A stretch of DNA of 64,000 nucleotides from contig OY754970.1 in assembly GCA_963576475.1 (NCBI GenBank), positions 32,897,619-32,961,618 of the forward strand, given 5' to 3'. The stretch's first letter is position 1, and every line of letters starts with the position of its first letter. Below the pieces are notes generated by a model. It was given only the letters and a program-made list of their open reading frames with translations. It ran no database searches and was not told the origin of the DNA. This DNA comes from Molanna angustata (Eukaryota; Arthropoda; Insecta; Trichoptera; Molannidae). Position numbers and translations under genes: made by a program. This document shows, in pieces, positions 1-40,700 of the stretch.

Positions 1-1015
1 ATACCAACAAAAGCTCTTGATACCATCCTGCATCTGATTTCGCCGACCTCCTGGGAAAACAAATAGCAGTGAATGCTGCCATAAGAATGAATTGTGTCAA
101 CACTTGGAAGGAGACACACATTGGGCACTCCATACTTCTTCAGGAGTTTAAAAAACCATCAGAAGGTATCGACTATGTCATTCCCAAACCTTTCTTTGGG
201 AGCAGGTTATCCACGCAAATCATATTAAATATTTCTTTCAGTTTGCCGGACCACAGTAGTATTTTTCAAGCAGAGATCTTGGCAATTTAGAAAGCAGTAG
301 AATGGATACAAGATAACCCAGTGTCAAACAACGTTGTCCGTATTTTCAGACAGCCAAGTGGCTAATAAAGCCCTAAAGGGCGTATGTACGACTTCTAGAG
401 TGGCCTTGAACTGCGGCAGCATCTTAAATGGGGCAGAGGAGCTGACCAATCTACCCATCATTTGGGTGCTGGTTCACAGTATTATATCATGGAATTGTAA
501 GGCAGACAAAGAGCAGGTCCTCTGTTATTTCTAGATAAGCATAGATTTCAGGCATATATCTAAAGTCCCCACGGCAACATGCAAACACCAGGTCAATGAG
601 AAAACGACTGTTAACCAAAGGTGGTCATTGCCAAAAAAACATGGCCAAAATATGATCTAAGAAGAACCAGAGAGATACTCTCATTCAGAAGAGATTCACT
701 CGCTAGAGTCATATCAGTATTAACGGGACACTGGCTCATAGGAAAGTATGCCAAAAGACTAGGGCTGGAGGCATGCCGAGACGAAGAGACTGTGGTTCAC
801 TTTCTCTGTCACTGTCCTGCTCTCTCTATAAATAAGAGAAGTTCCCTGGGAAGTTGCTTCTATGATGATATGATGGATCTATATCGGCTGATATCACAGA
901 TGTTATGACATTCATTAGCCACTCAGGCTGGATAAGCAAGGGGGAGGACAGCCCCATTTGTGGTATCACAAAAGGCCGATTGTCCTATGTGCGTTCTCCT
1001 TGGTTGCCACCGGCA
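1..1015 (+). pseudogene. Decayed non-LTR retrotransposon ORF2 3' part with RNase H remnant
   Basis: Broken coding sequence, readable in more than one frame. Around 240-560 there is an RNase H-like stretch (SIFQAEILAI, then FSDSQVANKALKG in another frame, then VHSIISWN-C-ADK). Positions 621-908 give a typical downstream zinc-finger-like region (LTGHWLIGKYAKRLG, then CRDEETVVHFLCHCPAL). Stops and frameshifts show it is dead. It lies downstream (in rotatin orientation) of the last rotatin exon seen, so probably in a rotatin intron. The left border is outside the window and the right border is approximate. Confidence 0.75.
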
Positions 1016-1355
1016 AAAAAATGCATTGCAACCACAAAATGAAAATTATATAATACAGTGATTTTTTTAGGAGAAATAATAGATTAATGTTGGCAACATT
1101 TTTTCAAGCTTAAAACATTTTTTTTATTTTTACCTATCTACCACATCCCTGCGTCACCATAAGTTATTAATATCTACCACATCCCTGAGGTCCTATAAGT
1201 ATAAATAAAATTCTATGCGTTTTGTATCAGATTGAGGACTTTGTTTTTCATCTTAATTTGAAAACCTGTTCTGTTGTTTTTTTTTACTATTTATTATAGC
1301 TGCATGTTGAACAATTGCTAATTTTATATGAAAAAAAAATCCGTTATTTTCTTAC

Positions 1356-28435
<27,080 letters not shown>

Positions 28436-28582
28436 TTCTTTACACTTTATTCATCGTTTCAAACTGTTTCATACACAATTACAATTACAAAGCTAATGTT
28501 TATTTGATTTATTTTCTTACGAAAAAACCGCGAATAAAAATACAAATTTCAATTTCAACTGTCAAATTTAACCATAGAAATA

Positions 28583-28700
28583 GGGATGCAAACGATACAT
28601 CGATGTTTTCAAAACATCGATGTTAACATCGATGTTTTGATGAACGATATATCGCCGATACATCGACGACAATAGTCAAAAACATCGACATCGATCATAA
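28583..28700. repeat. ATCGATG-rich palindromic block
   Basis: Several copies of acatcgatgtt in both orientations (for example aaaacatcgatgttaacatc), plus atatcgccgatacatcgacg. This kind of sequence is common at the ends of insect DNA transposons. Only one copy is in the window, so the element type is unknown. Confidence 0.5.
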
Positions 28701-29568
28701 ATTTATTATTCATTTCGTTCGTAGATTTCGTCGCGTTACGACTTATTGACACGTGTACTACTAATAAGATTAAATTATTGTTTGCAATATTGCTTTTATA
28801 TTATATTTTTAATTTCACTGTTTATACATCTTATTCTTTATTGTTATAGTATATCGTCCGTAGATCCATCCGGACACTTGGACTCGTCAGTTACAGTTTA
28901 CAAATAACACAGGTATTATTTTTACAGTCGCGTAAACTGAATGAAATACGATGAAAATATTGTTTAAAATAAATATATATTAATGTGATATTGAAATATT
29001 CTGCCTCGGTGCAGGCAAAGCCTAGTGAGGTGGATATATAGGTAATATGTGAAAAAATGATTTTTTAAATTATAATAAATGAATTAATTTTTATTCAAAC
29101 AAAATCCATATTATCATTTATAATATTACTTTACTTTATTACTCAATATATTATGACGTTATTTTACTAACGTCATGTCCTTCGCGTGTCGGTTTGGTGG
29201 TGTGCCAACGCGCTTTTGCGAGTCAAGGTGAGAGTTCTCGGAACGCACTCTCAGTATGCATCACGGGTTGTTCACTTTCATACTAAAATTGGTCATGAAC
29301 TGGTCCATATAGAAAAACAGTTTGGTTTTCGCCTGTATTTGACGCAGGGGAGGATTGGCGCCACAGTCGTGAAAATTGCGACGGTTTGCGGCGGCCATGT
29401 TTTTTCCATTCTTAAAAGAGGCAAGTGTTTGTTTACATGTGTATCTTATGAAAATTTTGAAAATTAGCTTTTTGTTCTTAATGACTTTTATTTTATTTGT
29501 TTTTATTGTTGTTGTTCAATTTACTGTTCTTTGTGATACTGCCCTTCTTTTTATTTTTCAGATTAACA

Positions 29569-29646
29569 ATGGTTCGCGTTAAAAAGTGTAATGTTCCTGG
29601 ATGTGTATCGACGAATAAAGTCATAAAGTTGTATTCGTTTCGTTAG
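29569..29646 (+). pseudogene. Truncated start of a THAP zinc-finger gene
   Basis: The 25-residue frame begins MVRVKKCNVPGC then VSTNKVIKLYSFR and a stop. C-x4-C at the start followed by a K-LYSF-R segment is how THAP (C2CH) domains begin; the remaining Cys and His are missing. It follows a good splice acceptor (ttttatttttcag at 29561), with a GC-richer 5' UTR-like region at 29160-29420 upstream. It could be the left end of a P-element-like transposon or of a retained host gene; in either case it is broken here. Confidence 0.45.
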
Positions 29647-31704
29647 ACAAAATAAAAATATTAATTCATTGAAAAAATACTGCATTTTATTTTCCAGTAC
29701 CTTATTAAATATTCCACAGAAATGTGTGTAATTTTGATTTTACACACAGTAACTTATCATTATATTGCTTATTTAAAAATAATATCTTATAATATTATAT
29801 TATAAAAAATCCCGCGAGGGGCGAGGAGATCAAGGGGCGCGGCGTCATATCGTCGCCTTCAGCGGACAATAGAGGTACTTATGTAGGTTGGCGTGACCAG
29901 TCGGTAAGTATGAAGTGAGAGATCTGTACTACCATATAATCTGTGGTATGCATCATTGAGCTATACACATTGGAGCGCTATACAGAACATTTGCAGGTAA
30001 GAATCTGTGTCGCATTGTGCGAGTAGTACAGCTACAACTGGGGGGGCTTGCTCTCTCTTTCTAACTAGTTGTACATATTTGTTTCAAAGGAATTATAGGG
30101 AGTTATTTGGATGAAAATCAAATAATAATAAAGTAAAATTATGTTTTCATTAAAAATTATAAAACCAACAACTACCACACACTTATTTCATAAAAAAATA
30201 TTTATTGATATAATATAATAACAAAGAATACATAATATGGAAATGTTTTAAAACAAGAAATAAACAATTATAATTTATGTACAAACAAGAGATATGCGTA
30301 ATGGTCGATCAGGTGAAAATGCGTATTGATTATGATAAATAATTAATTTGATTTTTATATAGAGAGATAATTTACTTAAATATTATAAATAAAATACTTG
30401 TGGTAGTAAAAACATGTATCCTTACAGATACAAACAAGTAATTGTCTTGAAAATGGGCTCGAGGAAAAAAATATAATACATTTACATGGAAATAACTTAC
30501 CTATACGATAAAGAAAATACAAAGGATTCAAAGCGCTAATTTTCCAGTAAATAATTTCTGATTGCACAACACAAGTTCACATCGTTTTTGTATAAAGAAT
30601 AACGACTAATGTGAATTGTTTTCGGATTCATTTGTCGATATAACATTTGTTCATTAAGATTTAGAGAACAGTTATCTGTTAAGAGTTGAAATGTAAGGAA
30701 AACTGCAATATGTTGCCAACCAAAATGCCATACGCACGATTTACCATGATTGCTCGGAAGCCCAAGCACAGCTAACATAAATTAATTTTACTATTCATTT
30801 GAACCTCATGTAGTTCGTTTAAACAATAAATACCACGGCATCCAGAGGGCACTAATCTGTTTTAATTTGAAAATAGTAACAGGTAAAATTTAAAAACACA
30901 GTCATCAATGAATGTAAAAGAATGCTTGTACCTTTTTTCTGAGTCAGGGTATTATGATTGCGTAGTTTGAATGCCATCATACAAAAATTATAAAACAATT
31001 TTACTGTTTTGTTTTCCCTTCATGGCCTTCACATTGTTTTGATGCAGCTTTTTTTTCAGAAAAGCTTGTCAAATCACTTACAACTGTTACAACTAAGCTT
31101 ACAACCGTGTATTACGAATAATTTTTTTTAAATGGCAACATTAGAAAATATAACAACACCGATAACTATGTCATTTAAGTGACAAATGTCAAATGTTGTT
31201 TTTGTTTGTTCAGAAAAATATTTTTATGGAGAATTAATTTAATAAATAGTATTTATCATTAATATTTGAAGCGTATTTTACTGTTTTTTGTAAGTAAATA
31301 TTTATTTTGTTGTTACGGTCATCATAATTTTGTTATATATGAATATGGCTCCCTTTATGTACCAATTTTATCGTAGCATGCAAAAAATATAAGATTCGAT
31401 GTTAGCTATATTATTTTTTACTGTAATTGTGTATAACGTTACATTTTTTTGAACTGCGTATAAGACTCCTTGTTAATTTATGTAATTTTTTTTTATTTGA
31501 TTTGACTAAATATTTGCATTGTTTAATTGTTAAATATGAACTCTGACCGTTTTGATTATGATTCATCTTCATGTTAAGAAAACGTTTTTGATGTTTATTG
31601 TTGTTGACAAATAAAAATGTTATTGAATTCCATTGTTATAAAATGTTTTTGTACATTTATTGTCATTGAATCTTGATATTAAAATTTATGTTTAGGGTGA
31701 CAAG

Positions 31705-34700
31705 ATGGAAGATTTAAATCAAAATGAAAAGATGGTTTGGTCTTGTTGGGAGATTAAGACTCCGCGTGAAGTTGTGCGAGAAGCTGCTGCTAAAGGCACT
31801 CACATATATCTGGCACATAAATATTTAAGCTTCAAGCAGGGATGGGATTCACAAACTACAAAAGATTGGTTCAATGCTGAGGTACATTATTTTTATTTTC
31901 ATTACATGCACTACTATGTACATTTCGTGGTGATTTTTTATTTTATAAAATGAACATTACACATATTATAGGTATTCAAGGAATTATACAAAATTATTAC
32001 ATGTTGTCTTTACTAAAAATTGTATGAAAGTTTTATTTGTGCCCCTGTTGAGATCAGTAGCCTTACTCTTAGAACTCGAATCCAATCCCGATTTCAAATT
32101 TTCATTTAGAACTTACCTATCTGTCACCTGCATACATTCAAATGAACGACTATTACTATTAAAACATACCTACCTACCGCATTCATTCTCCGTTACAAAG
32201 GTAGGTTCTTAGCGAGTCGGATCGTATTGGGATCGGATTTGCAGTGGAGAGTAAGGCCGCAGATCTCGTATTCCAGGAAAGAGTATTATTTACAATTTTG
32301 TGTGAGATATTAAAATAAAATAATATTATTAGAAATAAAACATTGTTAAAATTCACTTTATCATCATCTTCGGAGGCGACAATTAAAGCAGCTATGTTTT
32401 TTGTAATAAATATTTACTGTGAATTTTCTTTCTGTGAAGAAAGCAATATTAAAATCAATGAATTTATATAGATAATAAAATAAAAATTTACACTGGAAAT
32501 AAAATTAAATGTTATTTATTTGAATTTAGTCATCAATGGTGTGATTAAAGTATTAAATATGTTTTGAAACTGTATTCATAACTATATTTATTCTAGGTAT
32601 TTAAATGTTTTATGCCTATACTCATTTATTTTAATATTTCAATGTTTTATGCAGCGTATGATGGACATTTTGACATTTCAGGAAGTGACAGCTAAGTGTG
32701 AGGGAACAAATACTGTACTTAATTGTGTACCACATTTGCCCCCTACACTTTGCTGTCAATAATTACAAAAATTCGTGAGAGCCCAACTGTCGAAATGCCA
32801 TTATGTGTTGCCGCTACTATAAATATATTCATTTATGTTTTGTTAGGTGCATGCATGGGTTCTTCAGCTTTTATCTAGGAAGCAATATTTCAAGGCATCT
32901 CATGTATTGAATAAAATGCAGATCCCTCCACACAAGCACATGTTTCATGTGGCTGAGGAATCTTTAGATTCTGATTTTCGTGATTATGTCGTGGAGCAAC
33001 TCATAAAAACCGCAAATGATTTGCAAAAGGAATCTCCAGACTCTTGGAAGATCTTTATCAATCATTGGAATCTTCTAAAACTGTTGGAGAAATCGTTTGA
33101 AATAGACAGAACTTTGAAACAGAACCGTGCATTTGGAATTGGGAAAGATATGACAATTGTTACATCCAGTGAAGTGAAATGTCTTACAATCTTAAAACTT
33201 CAGTCATATTCAGATGAATGGAAGAAAAAAATTGCTTCTTATTTATTTTTAGAAAAACTTGGTAAGTGAATACAATATGTACATATGTATTAATGTAGTG
33301 ATTTAACTAATTTATAGATGAATTATGTTTTTAGCCTGGATCTGTGAGAGATGAATACCCTACATCTTCAGAATTTAGCAACTTGCTATCCATGTTAAAT
33401 TAATGTTTGACAAAGCGCTTGTCAATTGCCTGAAAAGCAGTTCCTTTCTTCCCCTTAGCGCTTTTGTCCCGTTTCTATCGGGGTACGCTTTGACCATGAT
33501 CCTGGAATTGGCGAGTCTGGTTATTATTACGTTAAAGCGACTGCCATCTTACCTTCGTAACCCTTAGAAAGGAGAACCAGACAAATTGGATCATGGCTAC
33601 ACATAGCTAGTGATATAAATCCGCACATAGATATTTTGAAAATCCAGAGGTGCGTTCCCTGCCCAGATTCAAACCGTCGACTTCACGCATGGGAGGCGAC
33701 AACCTTACCGCTGGGCTATCACCGCTATTAATTGCCTGAAAAGCAATTAAATACTATTTTTTTTATCTATATTCTAAAATATTTTACTGTAAATTTTTAT
33801 TTCAGAACTCAGCATAATTGATTTCATTGACGCAGAATACTTCTGGAAAATATTAATTCAACAGAATAAGGCAATGCTTCTCAAAAGATGGATCCTCATA
33901 CACCACTCGAAAGACAAAAATATTTGTAACGAAGCTTATATATCAGAAATGGGAATCTTAAAGACTGATCTACCATATTTAGATTCATTAGAAACTTTGA
34001 AAGAGCTAGATAAATTATTCATTGCTTGGAATATTTCTGAAGATATGTTGGCTTTAGTCAACGATTCAGATTGCTTTAGTTTTACAAAGCAATGTATTTA
34101 CGACGCATTATGTTCTTTCGGTCATATCGTAGAGAGTGAAAAAAATGATTTGAAATCAATTTTACTACGAATCTCAAGAATACAGAGTCTGCCCAATACG
34201 GATAAGATTTTTTCTCGGTGCACATCAACTATCAATAGAACGCAATGGAATAACATGCTTGCTGAGTATTGTGTTGATCACAACGAATATCACGCTATGA
34301 CAATATGTGTTGACTTTAACCTCTTAAATAAAAAGCTGGATAGTGAAATATACTCACCCACAAACAATTGTTTAGATTTATGGATATTATTCAAGGAAGT
34401 CACTAATGACAAAAACATAAAAGCATACATATCTTTGATATATGAAGCATGTAGATATATTTCAGATGATGGAATCGACAATTATATTTCTAATAATCCC
34501 ATTTTGATCTTATCTATGATATTATTTGAAGGCAATATGTCTATTTTCGAAGTGTTCAATGAGAACCGAACAGTAACACTTCAAAATATACAAATCAATT
34601 GGAACAATCCATTCAGTCATGCTTTGCCACACTTATATTCTGTATTTCAGAGATCTAAAAACAATACATTAATTATCGAGAATGATGTTAATGTATATCA

Positions 34701-37700
34701 GTTGTTATCTGGTTATAAAGGTTTAGATATTTCTAAGATATTTGAATTTCAGTTGTATAAAAAGAAATCTAAAGTTAGAAATAGAAGAAGTTTTTTGCCA
34801 TCCAAACCAAGTGGCGTCACTGATGCGGATGAAAATGTTTGTAGCTATTTTTCAGAAATGCCAAACTTTTCAAATCCAAAGTTAGTACGTAAATATGGAT
34901 ATCAAACCAAACTAAATTATGTTTATTATTTGAAACAGAATAGACCGTGTATGGCAAGTCAGGCATTGTGGATTCAGCAATATCAATGTTTTGGTAGATT
35001 GAGTTTTAAGGTAACTCAAGAAGCTTGCGCCTACGCTCACACAATGGCTTTGCAAAACTGGAATGATCCCATCATTACAGCTAGCTGTATTTCATTTATA
35101 GCTATGATCGGAGGTGACTCAATCAAATGTCGCACTCATATGACGTGTGTGCAAACCATATCAACATATTTAGAATCTTTTGAAAGTAAAACAAAAGATG
35201 AAATTGGTAAATATGTTAGCAGATTGATGGAGCAATTAATATTGAATGAAAAAGAATCTCTCGAAGAAATTATGGCATTGTTGGAAAAGGCTACTTCCGC
35301 AAGTGTTCAGGGGAAAATCAACACAACTCCAAGAGATTATAACAATTTGTCTATAACAATTCATGAATGGCAAAATGTTATAAGATTTGCCTATTTTCAT
35401 AATCTTCCTTTACCCACAACTCCTTTACAAATATTTGTTCGTGAAGATTTTTGGCTCGGTTTTGTGATGTTTGGTGATATTTTCAAATATCCTAAACATA
35501 CAATGTTAGCTTTGAGTAGAGAATTTTGCTCTCAGACTGTAGCAGATCATATCCGTCATGCTATTTCTAATCCGTTGGTACAAGATTTTAATTTCAACGA
35601 AGGTGTCAAGTCAAAGGAAGATCTGAGAAAAATTTCTAAAGAGAGTTTTGTGGATATAGTAAGTTAATTTATTATCTTGCCGCTTTCTTTAATATAATAT
35701 TTATATATCAATCATATTCTTTTTGTTGCAATATGTCATCTTAATAATTTTGTGATGAGCCTTTATTTTATGCACATTTTTTGCGACTGCATAAAATGAA
35801 ATTTTCAATTTAGAAAATTAAAAAAATATATATTTTTAGAAAAGTGCTAATTCTTTGGATTTCTCTCTGATGAGTGATCTCTGGGAAGTAATGGCCAATT
35901 GTCATGGGCCTGAAGATCCACCTGGAGCTCTTCTGAAGGCCTCTTCTGTACTTCACTGTCCTGTTCTCGCTCTGTTGGCCACCTGCTATGAGGTATTTAT
36001 TTTTCTCTAGCAAATGAACTACAATGTATAAGATATAGCACAGGAGATGTATGATCAATATTCCCAGGATAACCAGGTGCTAAATGTTCCCATCTTTGAA
36101 CAATACCAAGATTCTTGCTTATTAAGATATTATTTCTAGAGTGAAAATATTTGTTATATTTATCTTGTTTTGTAGATAATTTATATACAAGAGGGTTTGT
36201 AGCATATTGAAAACGTCAAGAAATCTAATAGTAGTATAATCGTGAGCAATTTTCAAATCAGTGCTTATGGAAACTTTATATGCTACTTATCCAACTAAAC
36301 ATAAATAATCTAATATAAAAATGCTAAAACATATATTCAATATTTTATTTGAATTATAGTTTCATTTTATATTATTTTAAATGTTTTATGTTTGTCATTT
36401 TTTTTATTCACATTCCAGACACCAAAGTTCAAATTATAGTTTTTATATTTAAAATTGTATTTCTTTTTTCTATGAAAAAAGAAATACAATTTTAGCAGAT
36501 TTTATAATTTTACCGATTTCAGCCAGATGCAGTGGAAACATGCTGGGCTCACTGGCTACTGAACAGTATGAGGAAAGAAGATGGAGAAATACCTTTAACA
36601 CAGGAAGGTTTGAAACTTTCTCCTCATATGCAGTTAACTGATCAACAGATTCAAAGGATAATGGAAATATGTTTAGAAGCTGGATATTACAAAACTCTTT
36701 ATGAATCCTTCATGATATTTTATAGAGTAAGTTTACGAACATGTAATACTAATTTTGTGAAAATAGTTTAAGAACATTTTAATACAAAATAAGAGTTAAA
36801 ATGGTACTTATAAATACTTATAGATAAACACACGAGACATTATGTAAGAGGTAGGTAGTTTGTCTGTCTCTATAATATGTTTGGAGGCTATAATAGGCTA
36901 AATAGATTTTTTTAAATCTTTTTCCGATTTTTACTTCAATCGAAAGAGAATATGAAAATCTACCGGCTGAATTTTTTACTATTTTAGTTACTATTCTTAC
37001 AATTTAAAAAAAATCTCTAAATTTTACCTTTCCTTCACAAAAAGTATTGTAAATCACAGATTTGGTGATATACAATATTTTTCATACATTAGAAGGTAAT
37101 TTAGTGTGCCCAAGGTAAGGTATAAAAGGGCCTTAATCATTCAGCTTATTGTTCAAAGCATAAAGGTATGATACTCAAAGATACTCAAAGTATAAATAAA
37201 TTAAGAATAGAGATCACTAAACATATCAATTTGATTGCTTGAAACATAAATATTTTTGATTTGTATTCGTTAATATCTTTACATTTATTTTTCAGGAAAG
37301 TTCACTCTGTGATTTATTGAACTTCATTATTCAAGCAGTAATGCATTACAATTTTGATAATAAAACGAGAGATCTTCTAAAATATTTCAACGATAAAATT
37401 GTATATCGAGTTTCTTTACTGGGTCAAGGAGAAATCTATGGCTTACCAAGATGGCAAATGCCAAAATTTATTCAAACTACATCTGTCAATCTTATTATAA
37501 TCGCTTTATCCAAGGGACTGAAATGTTCCGCTCATCAAAAGGCATTTTTGGATTGTTTGTGCGAGACTCAATATGCGAAAGAATTCATTGGTTTGTACAA
37601 TTCACTATCATTTGTTTATTCATGTCATTTGTTGCAACCACTGCAAGGCAGAAGAAAAAGATATAGATGGAACACTCACTTACTCGATTATTCCTATGTC

Positions 37701-40700
37701 TTCTCCTTTGCCTGGATGGTCACAATTTGTCACTTTGATGAACCGCGCTCAGTGAGAGAACAATTTTAATGGTGAATGAGTGTAGTGGAGCGGTAAAATT
37801 ACGGAAGAGATGCGGAATCGGTATGATGGTCTTATCAGGACGTGGTATAGAAGGAAACTGATTTGTGGGTGTGGGGCGGGCAGTGATTGTAACAATTATT
37901 TTCACCTCATTTTGGCGTTAATAATCATGAAGTGATAGATTCAATGTTTGAAACTGTCAACCCATGATGGAACTCCATAATCAACTGGAATTATAAAAAA
38001 AATGTACCTATATAAGTTTAAGTTCTATTTAATTTTTTTGCATACACGACTCCCATTCACCGGTATTCTGACGATGCTCAGCATTGAACGATACCGGTGA
38101 ATGGGAGTCGTGTTTGCGAAAAAATTAAATAGGACTTAAAATTATATATTTTTTTTATAATTATAGTTCATTATCATTCGAATTTACAAATAGTATAAAT
38201 TATTCAATATCTCTTTTTAACAGATGATATTTTTGTTATATTCAGTTGTAATGTTATGTAAATGTGAAGAAGACATTTTTATTAAGTAGCTTATTTAATC
38301 TTTTTATGATATCTTTTTTTTTTTAGTTCCTCACCCAAATTTCCAAAAGCTAGCTTCTCTTTTGGACATATCAAGGGAATGCAATATTAAACTAGATTTG
38401 TACAGCTTGTGCAAAAACAATGCTGTTGAATATCAGACTGAATATACTGAAATTCTGATAAAACAGAAAATGTACGAGAAGGCATTACAGTTTGCCAAAA
38501 TTGTTGAATTACCTGTCGAATCCATTCTTATATCTGATTGGACAGAACGATATACCAACACATATAGTGAAAACAATTCACAATTTTCCAGTGAGCAATC
38601 ATTACTGAAATTTTGGGGCGAGTGCAGTTTGGCTTTTAAAAATTGCAATTCGAATCCTGTGCCTACGATTCAGTTTCTCAAGGCACAGTGTGATTTGATA
38701 ACTGATGCATCTCAAAAATTTTATTTCCTAAGATTGATTCTGAGTTGGTTCAGCAGACTTTCCGATGACGCTATGATGGAATTGTCTCATATGAGAGATC
38801 AAATTGAATTTGAAATGTGGATGTCATATTTGTCTAGCAACAAAGATACTAAACTTTATTTACTCAATGAAGACTTCACATATGATATTATTTTAAACGA
38901 CAAAGAAATATTGGAGATTGAAGATAACACGGAAGATATACAATTGTGTGTTTTTAACAAGTTATTACATGAAATCGATCAAGAGTCTAATATATTTAAT
39001 TTATCTATTACTAGTTACAAATTGAGTGTTGAAGAAACTGAAAGATGGTGTCATGCGATAGCTCAATTATTAGAAGGTGGGTTTGTGATTGAAGCATGGC
39101 GGCTTGCAAGAATGTTTGGACCTTCTCCAGTATATAGTCCGCGACCACTCTGTTCATTGGAGTTGTTGGAAATGTGTCTTCGTATGGCAGAGGGCATCAT
39201 AACACCATATGATTTACCACAAAGCTTAAGGACTATTGTTAGTTCTTTTCTTGGCCGTAAAAGATTTTCAGGTACTGTCCAATCTTTTTATTGTGATTTA
39301 CAAAACATATTCAGTGTTATTTATAAAAATTCCTTGAATCACCGTTCAATTGAACCCGGTTCAAAGTCTTATTCCACATTAAATCGAAACGTTATTTATA
39401 AAAATATTTGAACCGCAATTCAGTTGAACTCGATTTTGAGCTCTATTTCAAACGACAGCACCCAATTTAGTTTTTTTATGTTGGTTGTCGTGACCACAGA
39501 ATGTGTGCATCATGTGATACTTCTGTCAAACTCTAGCTATTTCACTTTTTGATATTCAATATATTTTTTTTAATTCAACGTAGATTAATAATTCTAATGG
39601 ATTGATTCGCTTTTTATGCTTTTTCATATCTTATGTTAAAAAATCATGTTTATTACTAACACATATTAATTTTAAATAAATTTAGTGAATTAGTTTTAAA
39701 TGAAGGAAATATGTACATAATAATTTATAAAATATAGTGTTACTTTAATATTTTGAGATAGTAATAACAAATAAATAATATTTAATTCTACATTATTAAA
39801 AAGCTAAGTATATCATTAGGCTTATGAAATAATATATTTCATCAAAATGTTATTTTCTGATTTAAATTTAATATTTATGAATAAAATTTCAGAATCAGAT
39901 ATTTTTCAATTATAATTACTTGTTTTATATTTCAATATTTATTTTGTGTAATATCTTTGAACTTTTAATTTCTTGTGAACTCTCTATGGATAGTTACAAT
40001 TATTTTTATTCAATTTTGATTGTACTGGAAATATTTCTATTAATTATTGTTTTTAAATTATATATTTTATATCATTTCAGATTCTGAATGTTCTGATACA
40101 AGCTTCGAGGAATTGGTTCTTATAGCAGATAAACAAGAAGAGTCTCCTACGTCTGATGGCCATCTAGCTGGACGTTGTGAGGCAGATTGTCTGTCAGCCC
40201 TCGAAGCTTTAGCATCTAAGAGTGGTCTGAAGATTCTTAAGAAAGTGGCAAATATGTATCGCATATCTCTTCAAATTGGCTGGCCATACGAGAGAGTGTT
40301 GAAGTTTGATGGAAATCCATTGGATTTGATCAATAATCTGAGTGGACGTAGCAGAATGCCCTTGGCCAAAGTTATATTACGCTCATATAGAATTTCCACT
40401 CAAATGGTTTGTATCTTTTTAAATCCTAGCTGTATCCTTATCATGCAGATCATGCAATTAGTAGTATTCTTCGATATCTGTCTTTGCTTTTTAGAATTCT
40501 TTTACATAAATTTGTCATTCAGATGTAATATTAAATTACAAATTTCAATAACTTTGTCAAATAGTATGTCATTGTTAATGATGAAATTGAACACAAATTT
40601 TCTTAAAGACAGAAATAGTTCAAACAGCACATCAATATTTCTTAGTAAATTTAGCATAAAAAAACATTTGTACAAATTAAAATGAGCTTAAAACTATAGC

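Larger units (their letters stand above)
28436..31693. other. Intergenic region between divergent rotatin and spatacsin
   Basis: About 3.2 kb separate the rotatin start codon (minus strand) from the spatacsin start exon (plus strand), so promoters of both should lie here. Near the rotatin start there is a short ordinary stretch (28436-28580). It is followed by a palindromic block, a GC-richer island with a THAP-like fragment (29160-29650), a second GC-rich patch (29810-30060) and a dispersed repeat at 30540-30780 that recurs at 46605-46970. The rest is AT-rich with nothing recognised. No clear upstream coding exon of spatacsin was found, but a short one could be missed. Confidence 0.6.

Noticed and set aside
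29186..29467. 93-codon plus-strand frame in the rotatin-spatacsin interval, considered as an upstream spatacsin exon
   Set aside because: It does not resemble spatacsin and overlaps the presumed 5' region of the THAP-like fragment.
29900..29960. Resemblance to the 5' end of U1 snRNA (atacttacc on the minus strand)
   Set aside because: The match stops after about nine bases; the rest does not follow U1 sequence or structure.
30536..30778. 80-codon minus-strand frame considered as a gene
   Set aside because: The sequence is a dispersed repeat that recurs inside the foldback element at 46605-46970.
37591..37769. Read-through extension of spatacsin coding exon 6 beyond 37590
   Set aside because: The frame ends soon in a stop, the extension does not match spatacsin, and the donor at 37591 joins in phase to the conserved exon at 38327.
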